The notes under the pieces: generated by a model
The model's database searches: none
What the model was told of the DNA's origin: nothing
The model's input: only the letters and a program-made list of their open reading frames with translations
Shown: one piece after another, positions 25,988-37,646 of the stretch
How positions within the stretch are numbered: the stretch's first letter is position 1
How the letters are laid out: each line of letters begins with the position of its first letter
Position numbers and translations under genes: made by a program
Assembly: GCA_028554755.1 (NCBI GenBank)
Contig: JAPTOF010000016.1
Span: 11,878,001-11,942,000 of the forward strand
DNA length: 64,000 nucleotides
DNA from: Cordia subcordata
Taxonomy: Eukaryota > Streptophyta > Magnoliopsida > Boraginales > Cordiaceae
Direction of reading: 5' to 3'

Positions 25988-26267
25988 TGTTAGAAAGTGA
26001 AAGAGGCTATTTTGATTATAGAGTGAATATATTAAACTTTATTATCTCTCCTAACTTAGGCATTTACAATTGAAAGCTCTCATCCTATATATAGACTACT
26101 CTAAAAATCTAAAACTAAATAGGATTTGGTTAAACCAATCCTTCACATATTAAGATAGCTAATAGATCAATCCTAATTTAATCAGACAATTAACTAATAA
26201 ACTAATCCTAATATAATTAAGACTCTTAAACATATCCAAATCCTAAAATCAAGTTTATTTACTAACA
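25988..26267 (-). repeat. 3' LTR of the rearranged copia element
   Basis: Starts TGTTAGAAAGTG and ends ACTAACA. It is nearly collinear with 28681-28961, for example the shared AACTAAATAGGATTTGGTTA and AAATCCTAAAATCAAGTTTA. Confidence 0.92.
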
Positions 26268-26895
26268 TTCCCCTTAAACTTGATTTGATTCTTGTTACTC
26301 CAAGCAAAGCTCGTAGTTGGATGAACACGTCACTCTTGAGGGGCTTTGTTAGAATGTCGGCAATTTGATCTTGAGACTTCACGTGCTCTATCTTCACTTC
26401 CTTCCTTGCAACACATTCTTGAATAAAGTGGTAACGTGTATCAATGTGCTTGCTTCTTTCGTGAAAGACTGGATTTTTTGCCAAGGCAATTGCAGGCTTG
26501 TTGTCAACATAGATCTCCTTAGGCTTTTCTTGAGGCATAAATTCATGGGCTTGTAACAAACCCATGAGTTCATCAATGGACACGGTATCTAAATCCTTAG
26601 ATTCTTCAATGGCTACAACAATATATTCATATTTTGGATGCAAAGAACGAGCGTTTTTTTTTACTACACGAACATCTTTCAAATCTTCTCCATATCTTTT
26701 TAATTGATTGGAAACCACCAGAGCTCTTGAAATATAATCTGATATATATTCAGTATCATTCATATGGAGAGATTCGAACTCACCTCTTAAAGTTTGAAGA
26801 CGAACCTTTTTCACCTTGTCAACTCCTTTTTGGGATTTTTGAAGAATCTCCCATGCTTCTTTCGCAGTAGTGGCACATGAAATCTTCTCGAACAT
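26194..26895 (-). pseudogene. gag fragment fused to copia RNase H C-terminus
   Basis: A 233-codon frame starts [19 protein letters not shown], a gag helical-domain sequence, and continues to about residue 127. It then changes abruptly to [14 protein letters not shown]...HIDTRYHF, the C-terminal RNase H block of copia pol, ending with the ILTKPL motif. The end runs into the LTR. The fusion removed protease, integrase and RT, so it is a deletion junction and not a natural polyprotein. A second copy of the same gag part lies at 28060-28450. Confidence 0.8.
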
Positions 26896-26934
26896 TGCTT
26901 CATCCTAACATAGATGGATGATAGAAAGAGCTTT

Positions 26935-27503
26935 TGAGAAGTTTAAAATATTTAAGGCCCTTGTTGAAAAGGAAAGTGGTTACAAAATAAAAGCTTTGAG
27001 ATTTGATAGAGGCAGAGAATTCACATCAAAAGAATTTGAAAGATTCTGTGAAGATCAAGGTATTCGATGACCTTTGATAGTTCTTCAATTGCCTCAATAG
27101 AATGGAGTTGTTGAAAGAAAAAATAGAGTGATTCTTGAGATGACACGAAGCATGTTGAAGACCAAAGGAATGCCGAAAGAATTTTGGGCTGAAGCCGCTG
27201 ATTATGCAGTGTATCTCTTGAATCATTATGCTATAAAGAGTCTTTCTAACAAGACACCATTGGAAGCCTGGTATAAAACGAAGCCTGGCATCAAGCATTT
27301 ATGAGTTTTTGGATGCATAGCCTATGCTCATGTCCCTGATCAAGTTCGATCCAAACTTGATGACAAAAGCCAAAAACTTGTTTTTATTGGCTATGACCAA
27401 CGTTCCAAAGGTTACAAGCTCTACAATCCTATTAGTGGAAGGATTATTATCAGTAGAGATGTTCAATTTGATAAAGAAGCAAAATGGATTAGAGTACTAA
27501 TGA
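26935..27503 (+). pseudogene. Inverted integrase segment of the rearranged copia element
   Basis: On the plus strand, opposite to gag and RNase H of the same element, the sequence reads as a copia integrase core and C-terminal part: LRFDRGREFTSKEF, then a NGVVERKNR stretch, MTRSMLK and FWAEAADYAVYLLN, followed by VFGCIAYAHVP and an IGYD..SKGYKLYNP tail. Stops lie near 27068, 27113 and 27301. The opposite orientation shows an internal inversion. Confidence 0.82.
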
Positions 27504-27583
27504 GAAAAAAGAAATAAAATCTTACATTTGCCTACCACAGATGTCGTAGAGCCATCTCCAAATTTTATATTACCCTTGATAGT

Positions 27584-28656
27584 TTAATTGCGCTCTACAA
27601 ACATACTCCTTTTCCCACTCATGTGATTGCTAGCTATTGTATCAAGATACCATGAAATCCCATCTCCATTAAGATCACCATGATGGGCCATTAACAAGGT
27701 TATTTCCTCTTCTCCTTGTTTCCCTATGTAATTTGCTTTCTCAGTCACAACTTTTGGAATTTTTTCTGCATTCATAAGAATAATGCCCAAATTTCTGACA
27801 ATTATAACACTGAATTGATGATTTATTATACTTTCTTGAATTATTGCCTCTTTCACGCCCAGATTCTTGTGTATTATTCTCTTCTTGATTGAATTGATTA
27901 AATCCTCCTCTTTCGCCAAGTCCTCACCCTCTTTGTCCACGACCACATCCACGTCCTCTTTGACCTCCATTATTATTGGAGTTTTCTTTTTTCTTCAAAG
28001 TAAGATTGCTTTGAAGAATATTTTCAAGGACTTCCTTATCCTTCTTTTTATGGCTTTCTTCATGGGCTTGTAACGAACCCATGAGTTCATCAATGGGCAT
28101 GGTATCTAAATCCTTAGATTCTTCAATGGCAACAACAATATATTCATATTTTGGATCCAAAGAACGAAGGATTTTTTCTACTACACAAACATCTTTCAAA
28201 TCTTCTGTATATCTCTTTAATTGATTGGAAACCACCAAAACTCTTGAAATATAATCTGATATATATTCAGTATCATTTATATGGAGAGATTTGAACTCAC
28301 ATCTTAAAATTTGAAGACGAACCTTTTTTCACCTTGTCAACTCCCTTTTGAGATTTTTGGAGAATCTCCCATGCTTCCTTCGCGGTAGTCGCATATGAAA
28401 TCTTCTCGAACATCGCTTCATCCAAACATAGATGGATGATAGAAAAAGCTTGTTGATCTTTCTTACACGATCTTGTCAATGCTTCCTTTTGAGCTTGACT
28501 CAAGGCTGCGTCTTCATCCAGTTCCTTGTAGCCCTTTTCTACAATCTCCCAAGCATCTTGAGAGCCAAGAAGGGCCTTTAGACGAATTGCCCAATTATCA
28601 TAATTATCTTTCGTCGGGGGAGGGAATTGAAACGGAAGCATCCCATTAGCTATCAT
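27584..28656 (-). pseudogene. Broken gag and protease start of the rearranged copia element
   Basis: The frame begins with ATG at 28656, shortly after the primer site: MIANGMLPFQFPPPTKDNYD, followed by WAIRLKALLG and the [18 protein letters not shown] block, typical of Tork/Tnt1-like gag. A frameshift near 28310-28330 splits it. The distal part (27970-27584) has a decayed zinc-knuckle region and the start of protease, with WYLDT then I in place of the catalytic glycine, then ASNHMSG. Confidence 0.82.
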
Positions 28657-28665
28657 ATTTACCTA

Positions 28666-28677
28666 GCTCTAATACCA
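28666..28677 (-). other. Primer-binding site of the rearranged copia element
   Basis: On the minus strand TGGTATTAGAGC lies 3 nt from the right LTR. It differs by one base from the standard initiator-Met site TGGTATCAGAGC and fixes the element orientation. Confidence 0.85.
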
Positions 28678-28680
28678 CTT

Positions 28681-28961
28681 TGTTGGAAAGTGGAAGAAGC
28701 TATTTTGAATGTAGAGAGAATATATTAAACTTTATTATCTCTTCTAACTTGGGCATCTACAACTGAAAGCTCTCACCCCTATATATAGGTTACTCTAGAA
28801 ATTCAAAACTAAATAGGATTTGGTTAAACCAATCATTCACATATTAAAATAACTAATAGGTCAATCCTAATTTGACTAGGCAAATAACTAATAAACTAAT
28901 TCTAATATAATTAGGACTCCTATACATATCCAAATCCTAAAATCAAGTTTATTTAGTAACA
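28681..28961 (-). repeat. 5' LTR of the rearranged copia element
   Basis: Begins TGTTGGAAAGTG and ends TAGTAACA, matching 25988-26267 with scattered substitutions. It is followed directly by the ATATA target duplication. Confidence 0.92.
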
Positions 28962-28973
28962 ATATACCTAGCA

Positions 28974-30260
28974 AAAATTAAGAGAAATGTAATTTCAAAT
29001 TTTTAATTTAAAAATTTATTTGTCAATCAATTAATATTCAAAATAATATTTATTTGTAATTCCAAAAGACTCATAACTTTGATTCATATTTTACTATTAT
29101 AACTAAATAAACCCGTAAAAAACAAGAAATACGAAAGTTTATATAAGACTTAATCCATGAATATGGAAGTATATACGATAATTTCATTTGAAAAATTATG
29201 AGAAATATCATATCCATAATTAGGGCCTGTTTGAATTGGCTTTTTTTTTTTTAAGGAACAAACACATTTTTTCCTAAAAAAGTTATTTTAAATTTGCAAT
29301 AACTATTTGATTTAGCTTCCAAAAAAAACTAAAACTCTAAAAAAAGTTCAAATACAACTTTTTTTTAGAAGCCAGAATCTTTAGCTTCTTAAAAAAACTA
29401 TTTTTCAGAAGCTATTAAAAAAATTGCTTTTGAAAAAAACTAATCCAAACAGGCCTTAATTGGTTATTTTTAATTTGAAAATTCAATTGTCAAGAAATTA
29501 ATATTTAAAACAAGATTTATTGGTGAATTTCAAAAGTTGACGTATAATACTAAAAATAAATAAATTCCCACAAAGTACAAAAGTACAAGAACTTTCTTTT
29601 TTTCTTTTCTTTTTTTTTTGTATGTGTCTAAAACAAACACTTTTCGTCAGTAACACAAAGATGTGCATAAAAGGACTAGCCAAAACTCATCCAATAAGTA
29701 CAGATTCGAAACATCAGGGGCCCTAAAACTCGATGGCCCTTAATTTTTTGCTACAAAAAATTAAGAGAAATTTAATCTCAAATTTTTAATTTAAAAATTT
29801 AATTATCAATCAATTAATATTCAAAATAATATTTATTTGTAATTCCAAAAGACTCATAACTTTGATTCATATTTTACTATTATAACTAAATAAACCCATA
29901 AAAATCAAGAAATGCGAAAGTTTATATAAGACTTAATTCATGAACATGGCAGTATATACGATATTTTCATTTAAAAAATTATGAAAAATATCATATCAGT
30001 ACTTAATTGGTTGTTTTTAATTTGAAAATTCAATTGTCAAGAAATTAATATTTAAAACAAGATTTATTGGTGAATTTCAAAAGTTGACTTATAGTACTAA
30101 AATAAATAAATTCTCGCAAAGTACATAAGTACAAGCACTTGGTTTTTTCTTTTGTCTAAAATAGACACTTTTCATTAGCAACACATAGATGTATATAAAG
30201 GACTAGCCAAAACTAATCTAATAAATACAGACTCGAAACATCGAGAACCCTAAAACTCGA
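28974..30260. repeat. Tandem duplication of about 0.5 kb (one copy enlarged by a MITE)
   Basis: Copy 1 is about 28974-29733 and copy 2 about 29755-30260. Both run in the same order through AATTAAGAGAAAT, TTCAAAATAATATTTATTTG, AACATGG/AATATGG, TTGAAAATTCAATTGTCAAG and CCCTAAAACTCGA. Copy 1 is longer by the 233-bp MITE at 29223-29455. Confidence 0.88.
29223..29455. mobile_element. Tourist/PIF-Harbinger-like MITE, 233 bp
   Basis: Terminal inverted repeats GGGCCTGTTTGAATTGG at the left and CTAATCCAAACAGGCC at the right surround an A/T-rich non-coding core. The element is bordered by TTA on both sides (29220-29222 and 29456-29458), the 3-bp target used by PIF/Harbinger elements. The second copy of the surrounding tandem duplication has a single TTA at the equivalent place and no element, so an empty site is available in the same window. 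Confidence 0.85.
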
Positions 30261-30789
30261 TTAATAACAATAAAGGACAATCAACCACCGCCAACTCTGG
30301 CATTCAGACTAAAAGATCCATATATCATCATTACATAACATGGCACACGTTTGATGAACACTCTCCAAGAAAGCCATAAAAATGGCAACGCAGAAAACAC
30401 AAACAACAACAAGGTGAGAAATGGGCTCACCCTCCCAAACTTTGAATGCTTAGAGAAAGAATCATTTAACTTGACCTCCCACCCTTCTAACAGACTGAGT
30501 TGTCAACAAATAATGCCATCAACTATGGTGGAAACACAACCAAGAGAGGAGAGGAACAACCAAACTTGCAACAAAGACCATGAGACCACAAGTTGAGAAA
30601 TCAAAATTAAACTTCATCAAAGTCCTAAAGAGAACACCAAGAAACTAAAAACAAGGATACTTGTTCCAGATCTGAATAACAAGACCCACAGATTTTATTT
30701 GGGGCAAAAGCAAAAGTAACAAAAGATAATGAACCAAACAAAATACAATAAGAATAGCAAATAACATAATAGAAGGTAGAAATACATAC
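30261..30789. other. Non-coding
   Basis: No supported gene. Frames present are short and without motifs. It may be intron sequence if the leader at 30790-30925 is real. Confidence 0.35.
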
Positions 30790-30925
30790 CCAAACCACTG
30801 ATCAAAGGGCGGGGTTGAGCAAAGTGAAGTTTGAAGATGAAATAAGGATGGGGAGAAGCTGGAGAGAATTTTTGAGAGAGAGAGAGGATAGAGAGAGAAG
30901 TAAAAGCACTGCATAATGCTTAATT
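30790..30925 (-). promoter_or_regulatory. Possible CT-rich 5' leader exon on the minus strand
   Basis: On the minus strand a block of CTCTCTCT repeats is followed by about 80 nt without ATG, ending TGGTTTGG, then GTATGTATTT, a good plant donor. This has the form of a leader exon followed by an intron. Its coding exons are unknown. The candidate cluster at 25573-25092 lies downstream beyond a copia insertion. Confidence 0.28.
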
Positions 30926-33294
30926 GTGACATATATTAATACATTGCGTGTGTCATAGACTATCGCCCAATACAATTGTTTTCTTAGTCATTAATTGGTG
31001 AATCTTAATTTTTTTTATTTTATATAAGTACTTTTGGATGATTTAGCACTTATTTAAAGCAAGTTGTAATGAAGATCATTAATTTGTCACAAACACAAGT
31101 ATAATAGTGAAAAATTTGCATAAACTCCATGTTGACTTTGTACTTTATTAAACATAATGAATTTTTTTGTCTGTTTTAGTTTTAGCTATGATTATATTAT
31201 ATTTGTAACTAAAATTGTTCGTAATTATGAAATTCAATTGATATTCATAAGATTGGCACAATTTTTAGAAAGAAATTTTTATAAAGAAAATGCATTTGCA
31301 ACTAGAAATGTATTATTTTAATTTCTAAAAATACCTAATTTTTTAATTTTCATATTTTATATTTTAATTTTTTAAGTTTTAAAATTTTAAATTTGTAATT
31401 TTTTAATTTGTCTTTTTAGTTTTAAATTTTAATTTTTTTTATAATTTTCTACCTTTTAATTTCTAAAATTTGATTTTTTATTTTTATTTTAAAATTTTTA
31501 ATTTCTTTTTAATTTTTTAATTTTTAATTTTTAATTTTTAAAATTTAAACTTTTTAGGAGGTTAAGGTCGGAGCAGGGGTAGGTGGGGATGGAGTAAAAG
31601 ACAGAGTTATTATTTGGAAAATGTTTTTTGGCCATTGAAAAAACATTTGTGTTCATTTTGAACTAGAGTTTTCATTGACTAGAAAATATTTTTTGTTTGC
31701 TTGTTTCCTATATTACTAAACACCAAAAAATATTTTTCAAGAAAATATTCTCATGCAAACAAACAGGGCCTTAGTGACAAATTACCTTGTTATCAATTAC
31801 CTTGTTATCACAAGTAATAAAATATCAATGCTAAGCTATTTAGAATGTCCCTACTATTACAATTAACACTCAAGATATCTACTTAATCACAAAAATTTAA
31901 ATAAGCAAGTGACACTAGTAATGGTCATTATTTATCACTTTTGGTAACAAACAACTTTATTGTCACAAATGTCATAAAATCAACAATAAAAGAATTAGGA
32001 TGCACTAATTTTATCATTAATAATGTTGATATCTACATTGCCAGAAATCAAATATGCAAAATCTCTAATTTCTTGTAACCACTATACAAAAGTATCACTA
32101 ATATAATATTTGTCATTAAAATATCAAATAATAAAAAAATAGAATTACACTGCAATAATTTCCACAAGAAACCATACTGTAAGTTATTTCCACCTAGACA
32201 AAAGAAGTACTAAGTTATTTACTAAAGTTACTGATTTCTGGGCGGTTGCATGCATGCATCAGTATTCAGCAAAATCACATACGAATACTAAAAGGGGAGG
32301 ATGTGAAGTCGACAAATTTTTTCGTTCAAAAGATTAAAGAATTTTTTTAATAAATCATCTTATAAAAAGTAACACAAATAAACTAGTTATCAGGATCAAG
32401 ATTTCATTATAGTATGTATGCATGTCTGTATATATTTTATTATTCTCATCAGATTAAAACATATGCATTATGTATCAAAATTTAAAAGAATGTTTTTTTT
32501 TTGTTTTCAAATATGTTTAAGTACATATAAGAAATAATTATTCTGTATTTATTAAACCTCCTTCAAAAATTATATATTGCATATCTATAATTTCTTTGGC
32601 ATCTTAAGTTATGCTGATGCACTTTCATGGTATAAAAATCATAAAGAACTAATGCCTAAGTTATTAACAATCTATTTCTATATTACAAATATTATTATCA
32701 AAATAGAAATTAATAGAGATGCCAAACTTAAATATTATTAATTAAAGTTCTAATAAAGAGTTAGATACTTCACTCTATTTAGAGCCCTTTCAGCAAAATT
32801 AGTTGTTAAAGTAACTGATAGCTGTTGTATTTTAGCTGTTAATAGATAACTGTATGGCAAGCTAGTTAAATAAAATGTGCTTGATAAATTAAATGTTAGA
32901 TTAGTTGATGAATACAAAATAAAATAAAAAGACATTAGTATTGCGTTATTATTATTATGATAAGCATAATTATTATTACACGATTATTGAAAAAAGATAA
33001 TATATTTTATAATTAGATTTATGTTTCTTTTATAAGATAATTAGAAAACAATTTTCAGGCTGTCACACCATAGGGGAGGGTGAGAGGACAAGGGGATCCA
33101 AATTTTTCATCAATCAAGTGAGAGTTTTCCGAACTTTTCCTACCCCTCTCACTCCCCCTTTCCTTAACATCATTATTAAACACTTTGGCTGAATTAATTT
33201 CAGTCTGATTTTCTACTGGCAAACAACGTCGATATAAAGCTAGAGGATCACTGGAGACCATAAACAACGTGTAATCTGTGAGGAAAGAAGAGAA
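30926..33294. other. Intergenic, very AT-rich, upstream of the cyclase pseudogene
   Basis: Includes a low-complexity block of repeated AATTTTTAATTTTTA-like units at about 31310-31550 and a TIR-like CAAACAGGGCCTTA at about 31757-31770. A TATAAA string sits about 60 bp before the cyclase ATG (33232-33237), at a plausible distance for a core promoter. Confidence 0.4.
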
Positions 33295-33492
33295 ATGCGG
33301 AAACTGAAGATTGGTGAAGGCCATGGACGACCATACTTGTACAGCACCAACAACTTCGTTGGTAGACAAACCTGGGAGTATGACCCTGATGCTGGAACCC
33401 CTCGAGAGCGACAAGCCATTGAGGAAGCTCGTGAAAAATATCGGAAAAATCCTAAGAAACATCCTAGTGCTGATTTGTTCATGAGGATGCAG
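33295..33492 (+). CDS. Cyclase pseudogene exon 1
   Basis: 66 codons beginning MRKLKIGEGHG and ending LFMRMQ, then GTGAAAAC. The start fits the family (usually MW-KLKI; here R replaces W at position 2). It includes GRQTWEYDPDAGTP, a hallmark of plant cyclase N-termini. Confidence 0.92.
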
Positions 33493-34198
33493 GTGAAAAC
33501 ACAATTCCACATAACAAAGTGTATTACCATATCACGTATGCTCACTATTATATCTTAGAATCTAGTATTATTATTAGAACTTAGTGCACATCTTTCTATT
33601 TTTGGAATCCCGTATTTAGAGTTAATAGTAAAAGTAACTTTCTACTCTATAACTTTCTGCTCTTAGTTAGGGTATCTTCAAATTATATTAGTTATTAGAT
33701 CAACTTGACACTAATTAATCTTATTGGGTCAAGAGTAATGAAGGAAAAACCCTTTTAACAAGTATGTTTGTCGAGAGTTAGACTTGTATTCTTCTTCTTA
33801 CGAGATGAGACCGCCACCAATTTGACTAACAACTTATCGATAGTAACGAAAGTATTATCATAAAATGAAAAGAACAAGTTTTTATGTCTTTTTTCCAATT
33901 TTCAAGTTAAGCTTAGGAGGGGATTGGAAATATACATTACCAAAATAAGGAAAGGACTCTAAGAAAAGTTTGCCTTATTTGGCCAGGTAAAGTCATGATC
34001 TTTTCCCATTTTGGAAGAAAAAATTAGAAGCATTTAATTTAGGTCATCTCTTTTCTCTTTTATTTTTCTTTGACTAAGATGCAGAGAGGGTGATATAAGA
34101 TATTAACTTACCCATCGTTAAGTAAAAAGAAACAGTTTTCATTGAAGATCTTATTTGGATTTCTTACAACTATATAAATGTGCGTGCATATCTTACAG

Positions 34199-34387
34199 CT
34201 TATAAAGGAAAGTGGGCTGGATCTATGGAGTATACCACCAGTTAGAGTGGGAGAAGAAGAAGAAGTGACATATGAAGCAGCTACAACTTCTGTCAAGAAA
34301 GCTCTTCTGTTACATCGAGCCATCCAAGCTAGTGATGGACATTGGCCTGCTGAAAATTCAGGCCCTATGTTCTTCACTCCTCCCCTG
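34199..34387 (+). CDS. Cyclase pseudogene exon 2
   Basis: 63 codons in phase 0 after TCTTACAG. It contains EVTYEAATTSVKKALL and QASDGHWPAENSGPMFF, the first strongly conserved block. The donor is CTG then GTATTTC. Confidence 0.93.
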
Positions 34388-35049
34388 GTATTTCATTTTG
34401 TTAACTACTAGTGATCATAACTTTAAACTTTTATCAGTTATTTATAGTAAATATTAATTAATTTGCTATGTTTTTAACTTAAACTTTAGAAAAAGATCAT
34501 TTTAAGAAAATATATCATTTGCAATGATTTTTAACTGCTGTTTTTTATTTGTCAAAACTTACAGTAGACAATAAGCAACAAGGTTTCTAAACAACAATTA
34601 GAAAATATTGTAGAAAGTTATTGGAGACGTCTTTAATATTTTTGCAAGCATTGTAACAAGTTCAAAATATAGTATAAGATATCATTTTGTTACTTCTTAT
34701 AGTCTAAAAAATTTGAATGTTTCTTCCTTAGGACTTCACTACTATGAAGTTTACCGTGTTATTGCAAAAATAAATTTTTTTTTCTAAAAAAATATTTTTT
34801 CATAAAAAAGATCAATCTGTAGAGCCTATCAACTTACTGATCCAAGATGGACTTAAGGGTGAAAAGAATCCTCATTGAAAAATGAAATCTATATCTATAT
34901 CTATCTATCTATTCTATACATATATATATATATATATATATATAAAACAATAACTACTGGGCGATAATGTTTCCTACCAAATTTTAAGCACATTAGAGCA
35001 TGTCACATGTCTTGATTATCTTTTGAAATTTTTATCTTATTGCTATATC

Positions 35050-35082
<33 letters not shown>

Positions 35083-37337
35083 ATATATATTAGTATTGTT
35101 AGATGTCAATTTTAATAATTGACTAAGTATTTAAGGAGTTTTAAAATTAATTGTTAATAATGAAGCACATCTCAGTAGTGCCAACTTCTTAGGATGAGTT
35201 GAGTAGTGTGCCTAACACCAAGGTTTTAGCTTGATAGTTGTTTAGTGGTTTAGTTGGTACTAATTTTATGTACTAGTCGAGTTTATATTTCCTCAATTTT
35301 TGCAAAGGTTGTCTCATGTAGTCTCTATATAAAGAGATCTCAATAAATAAAATTAATAAGTCTTTTCTTACAAAATTTCCAAGCGTATTCACTAACAAAT
35401 ATGATGGATTAGTTGGACAGATTTTGTCGGTATTGTTAGTAAGCCTATTCCCTATTGCAATATTAATTTCTTTTTTGTTGTTTGCAAATATTGTTGATCA
35501 TTAATATATGTTTTACATGAGTATACACCCGGTATACGTATCACTTTCGGTTTCTTCCTTGCTACATCAATGTCGTTCATGTTTTTCTTCTTTTTCTCGT
35601 ACGTCCTTGCCTTTTGTTTTGCTTTTTCCTCTCTTCCGTATTCCTTCTCCTTTTCCCATGTCTCCATCTCTCTTTCTTTTTCACATCATTTTTGTTTCCC
35701 ACCATCACTTGATTTGAAATTAAATTGTTACATCATTTTATTTATAATTGTATCAATGACATATACCGCTAAATTTCACTTGTAAAACACTTATCTACCA
35801 AAGATGACTGGATGTGTTTGGAATAAACTTATTATAAAATACTTATTTTATTCGTTAATGAATGATTTATCTTCTAACGTGTAAAAGAGGTAATAACATT
35901 TTAGTACAAGCATCTTATAAATTATTTTACTATGTCTCTTTTTGTCTTATAACATATAAATAATTCATTTTTAATTTATTTTTACAACTATAAATAAGAC
36001 ATCTTATTACAAATCTTGTGAAAAATTCAAAATAAATTATACATTTTCTTATATAAAAAAATATCTTATTAAATTCGACAAAAAACTCCCGAAAGAGAAA
36101 GGAAACCTTCAGGTGGGAGGAAACGAAAAAAGGCCAAGTCTATGGAAATAGAAGCTTTGTTCGTGCTCTCTTCTTTTTCGCTAGGTATTGGAAGCTTTTA
36201 TGGTGTTCTCTTCTTTTTGACTATGTGTTGTTATGGCTTTCCAATTTTTCTTTCTTTCCTGTCATTTTTCGCTATATTATTCGCTGTTAAAAGTTCACCT
36301 AGTCCCTATAGTTGAAAGAAAAATTTGAAATTTTTTGTTCTGTTTCACAGCTGTCCACTTTACTTGGGTTACGAAAAAGCCTTTAGTCACATCAACAATT
36401 TTCCAGCCATCCACTTGAGAACTAATTTGGAACCATTGGTCAAGAAAACTGAAAAATATGTGGTCCGTCAGATTTCAAGACCATACTTTTGCATGCATCT
36501 TTTGGTATACATACATATACATACATCACTTTTTTTTTCTGAGTTAAATTCAAATAAGTCCCTATTATTAATATTTTTTTTATTTTAATTTCTATTGTTA
36601 CAAATAATTCATACAAGTCCTCAATGTTTACTTATTATAGCCAAATTAGTCCCTGCAGTTAGAGTTAAATTCAAATAAATTCCTAATGTTTACATATTTT
36701 TTAATTTTAATCTCTAATGTTTCAAATAATTTATACAAGTCCCCAATATTTAATTATTATGGTTAGATTAGTCACTACAATTAGAATCGACGTTAGTTTT
36801 GACGAAAATGTCCCAAATGACCTCAAACATAAAAGTAATTGACAATCTTACCTTTTGCCTTATAAAACAAAATCCGATTATTTATTTTTTTAAGCAAGAA
36901 TTCCTAGCCAAAAAGAAAAAAACCAGCAGGAGTTTAACATTTTGGATGATAATTTTTTTAAATAATAAGGACTAATCTGACTACATTTGTGAAACATTAA
37001 GGACTAATTTGAACATTTTAAAACAATTAGAACCACTTTGAAAAAATGAAGAAACAATAAGGACTTATTGTGAAATTTACCCTTTTTTTCTATGAAAAAT
37101 CACTTTTTCTCTAAAAAATACACATTTTTTCACAATAAATATTTAAATTAAATTTCAAAAAAAAATTGAGACTTTAAAAGAATTAAAATTTTTAACTTCT
37201 TAAAAAAATATATATCTTTAAAAAGCTCAAAAAAACTAGTTTAGACGAGCTCTATAGCAAATAACTTGGTTGTTTATGTTTCTTTTTCTATTTTTGCTAT
37301 CTATTTCATCTAACTGTTACACACATTACTTGCACAG
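34388..37337 (+). other. Cyclase intron 2 (large)
   Basis: 2.95 kb between a GTATTT donor and a GCACAG acceptor. It includes (TA)n runs at about 34918-34943 and 35049-35070 and the MULE-like element at 36541-37082. No coding sequence is seen. Confidence 0.8.
36541..37082. mobile_element. MULE-type non-autonomous element with 9-bp duplication
   Basis: Left end GAGTTAAATTCAAATAAGTC and the inverted right end, reading GGGTAAATTTCACAATAAGT on the minus strand, form imperfect terminal repeats. The 9-bp TTTTTTTCT flanks both sides (36532-36540 and 37083-37091), the duplication length of Mutator-like elements. Part of the left half is tandemly repeated (about 36541-36660 and 36661-36783). No transposase. 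The duplication is low-complexity, so it is weaker evidence than its length suggests. Confidence 0.7.
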
Positions 37338-37427
37338 ATTATTGCCTTGTACATCAGCGGATTAATCAATGTTGTTTTAACACGAGAACACATCAAGGAG
37401 ATACTTCGCTATGTCTATAACCATCAA
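37338..37427 (+). CDS. Cyclase pseudogene exon 3
   Basis: 30 codons after TTGCACAG, reading IIALYISGLINVVLTREH and ending RYVYNHQ, with donor GTACGA. It matches the helix after PPL in the family. Confidence 0.92.
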
Positions 37428-37517
37428 GTACGAACCGGTTCGATCGGTTATATATATATATATACACACATACTTGTGTTTTCTAGCTAAGAATGAAATG
37501 TATTATCATGAATGTAG

Positions 37518-37646
37518 AACGAGGATGGTGGTTGGGGATTGTATGTTGGAGGGGACAGCACCATGATTGGATCTGCACTGAGCTACATTACATTACGTCT
37601 GCTGGGTGAAGGACCTGATGATGGTGATGGGAGAGCAGTTGCAAGA
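37518..37646 (+). CDS. Cyclase pseudogene exon 4
   Basis: 43 codons after AATGTAG, opening [20 protein letters not shown], a QW-type repeat followed by the family's [17 protein letters not shown] block. It ends at AVAR with donor GTAATA. The next conserved exon (about 50 codons, with the WILDHGG and PSWGK blocks) is not found downstream. Confidence 0.92.

Larger units (their letters stand above)
25988..28961 (-). mobile_element. Short rearranged Ty1/copia element with exact target duplication
   Basis: LTRs of 280-281 bp (25988-26267 and 28681-28961) with TG...CA ends are flanked by an exact 5-bp duplication, ATATA (25983-25987 and 28962-28966). The gag start and the primer site next to the right LTR show that it reads on the minus strand. 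The 2.4-kb interior holds gag, a protease remnant, an inverted integrase segment on the plus strand, and a gag piece fused to RNase H. RT is missing. It cannot move by itself. Confidence 0.92.

Noticed and set aside
31600..31770. Possible MITE ending in CAAACAGGGCCTTA
   Set aside because: Only one plausible terminus is visible and no duplication could be matched on the other side.
33055..33510. Minus-strand open frame of 151 codons over the cyclase start
   Set aside because: It is antisense to cyclase exon 1, whose plus-strand product is unmistakable.
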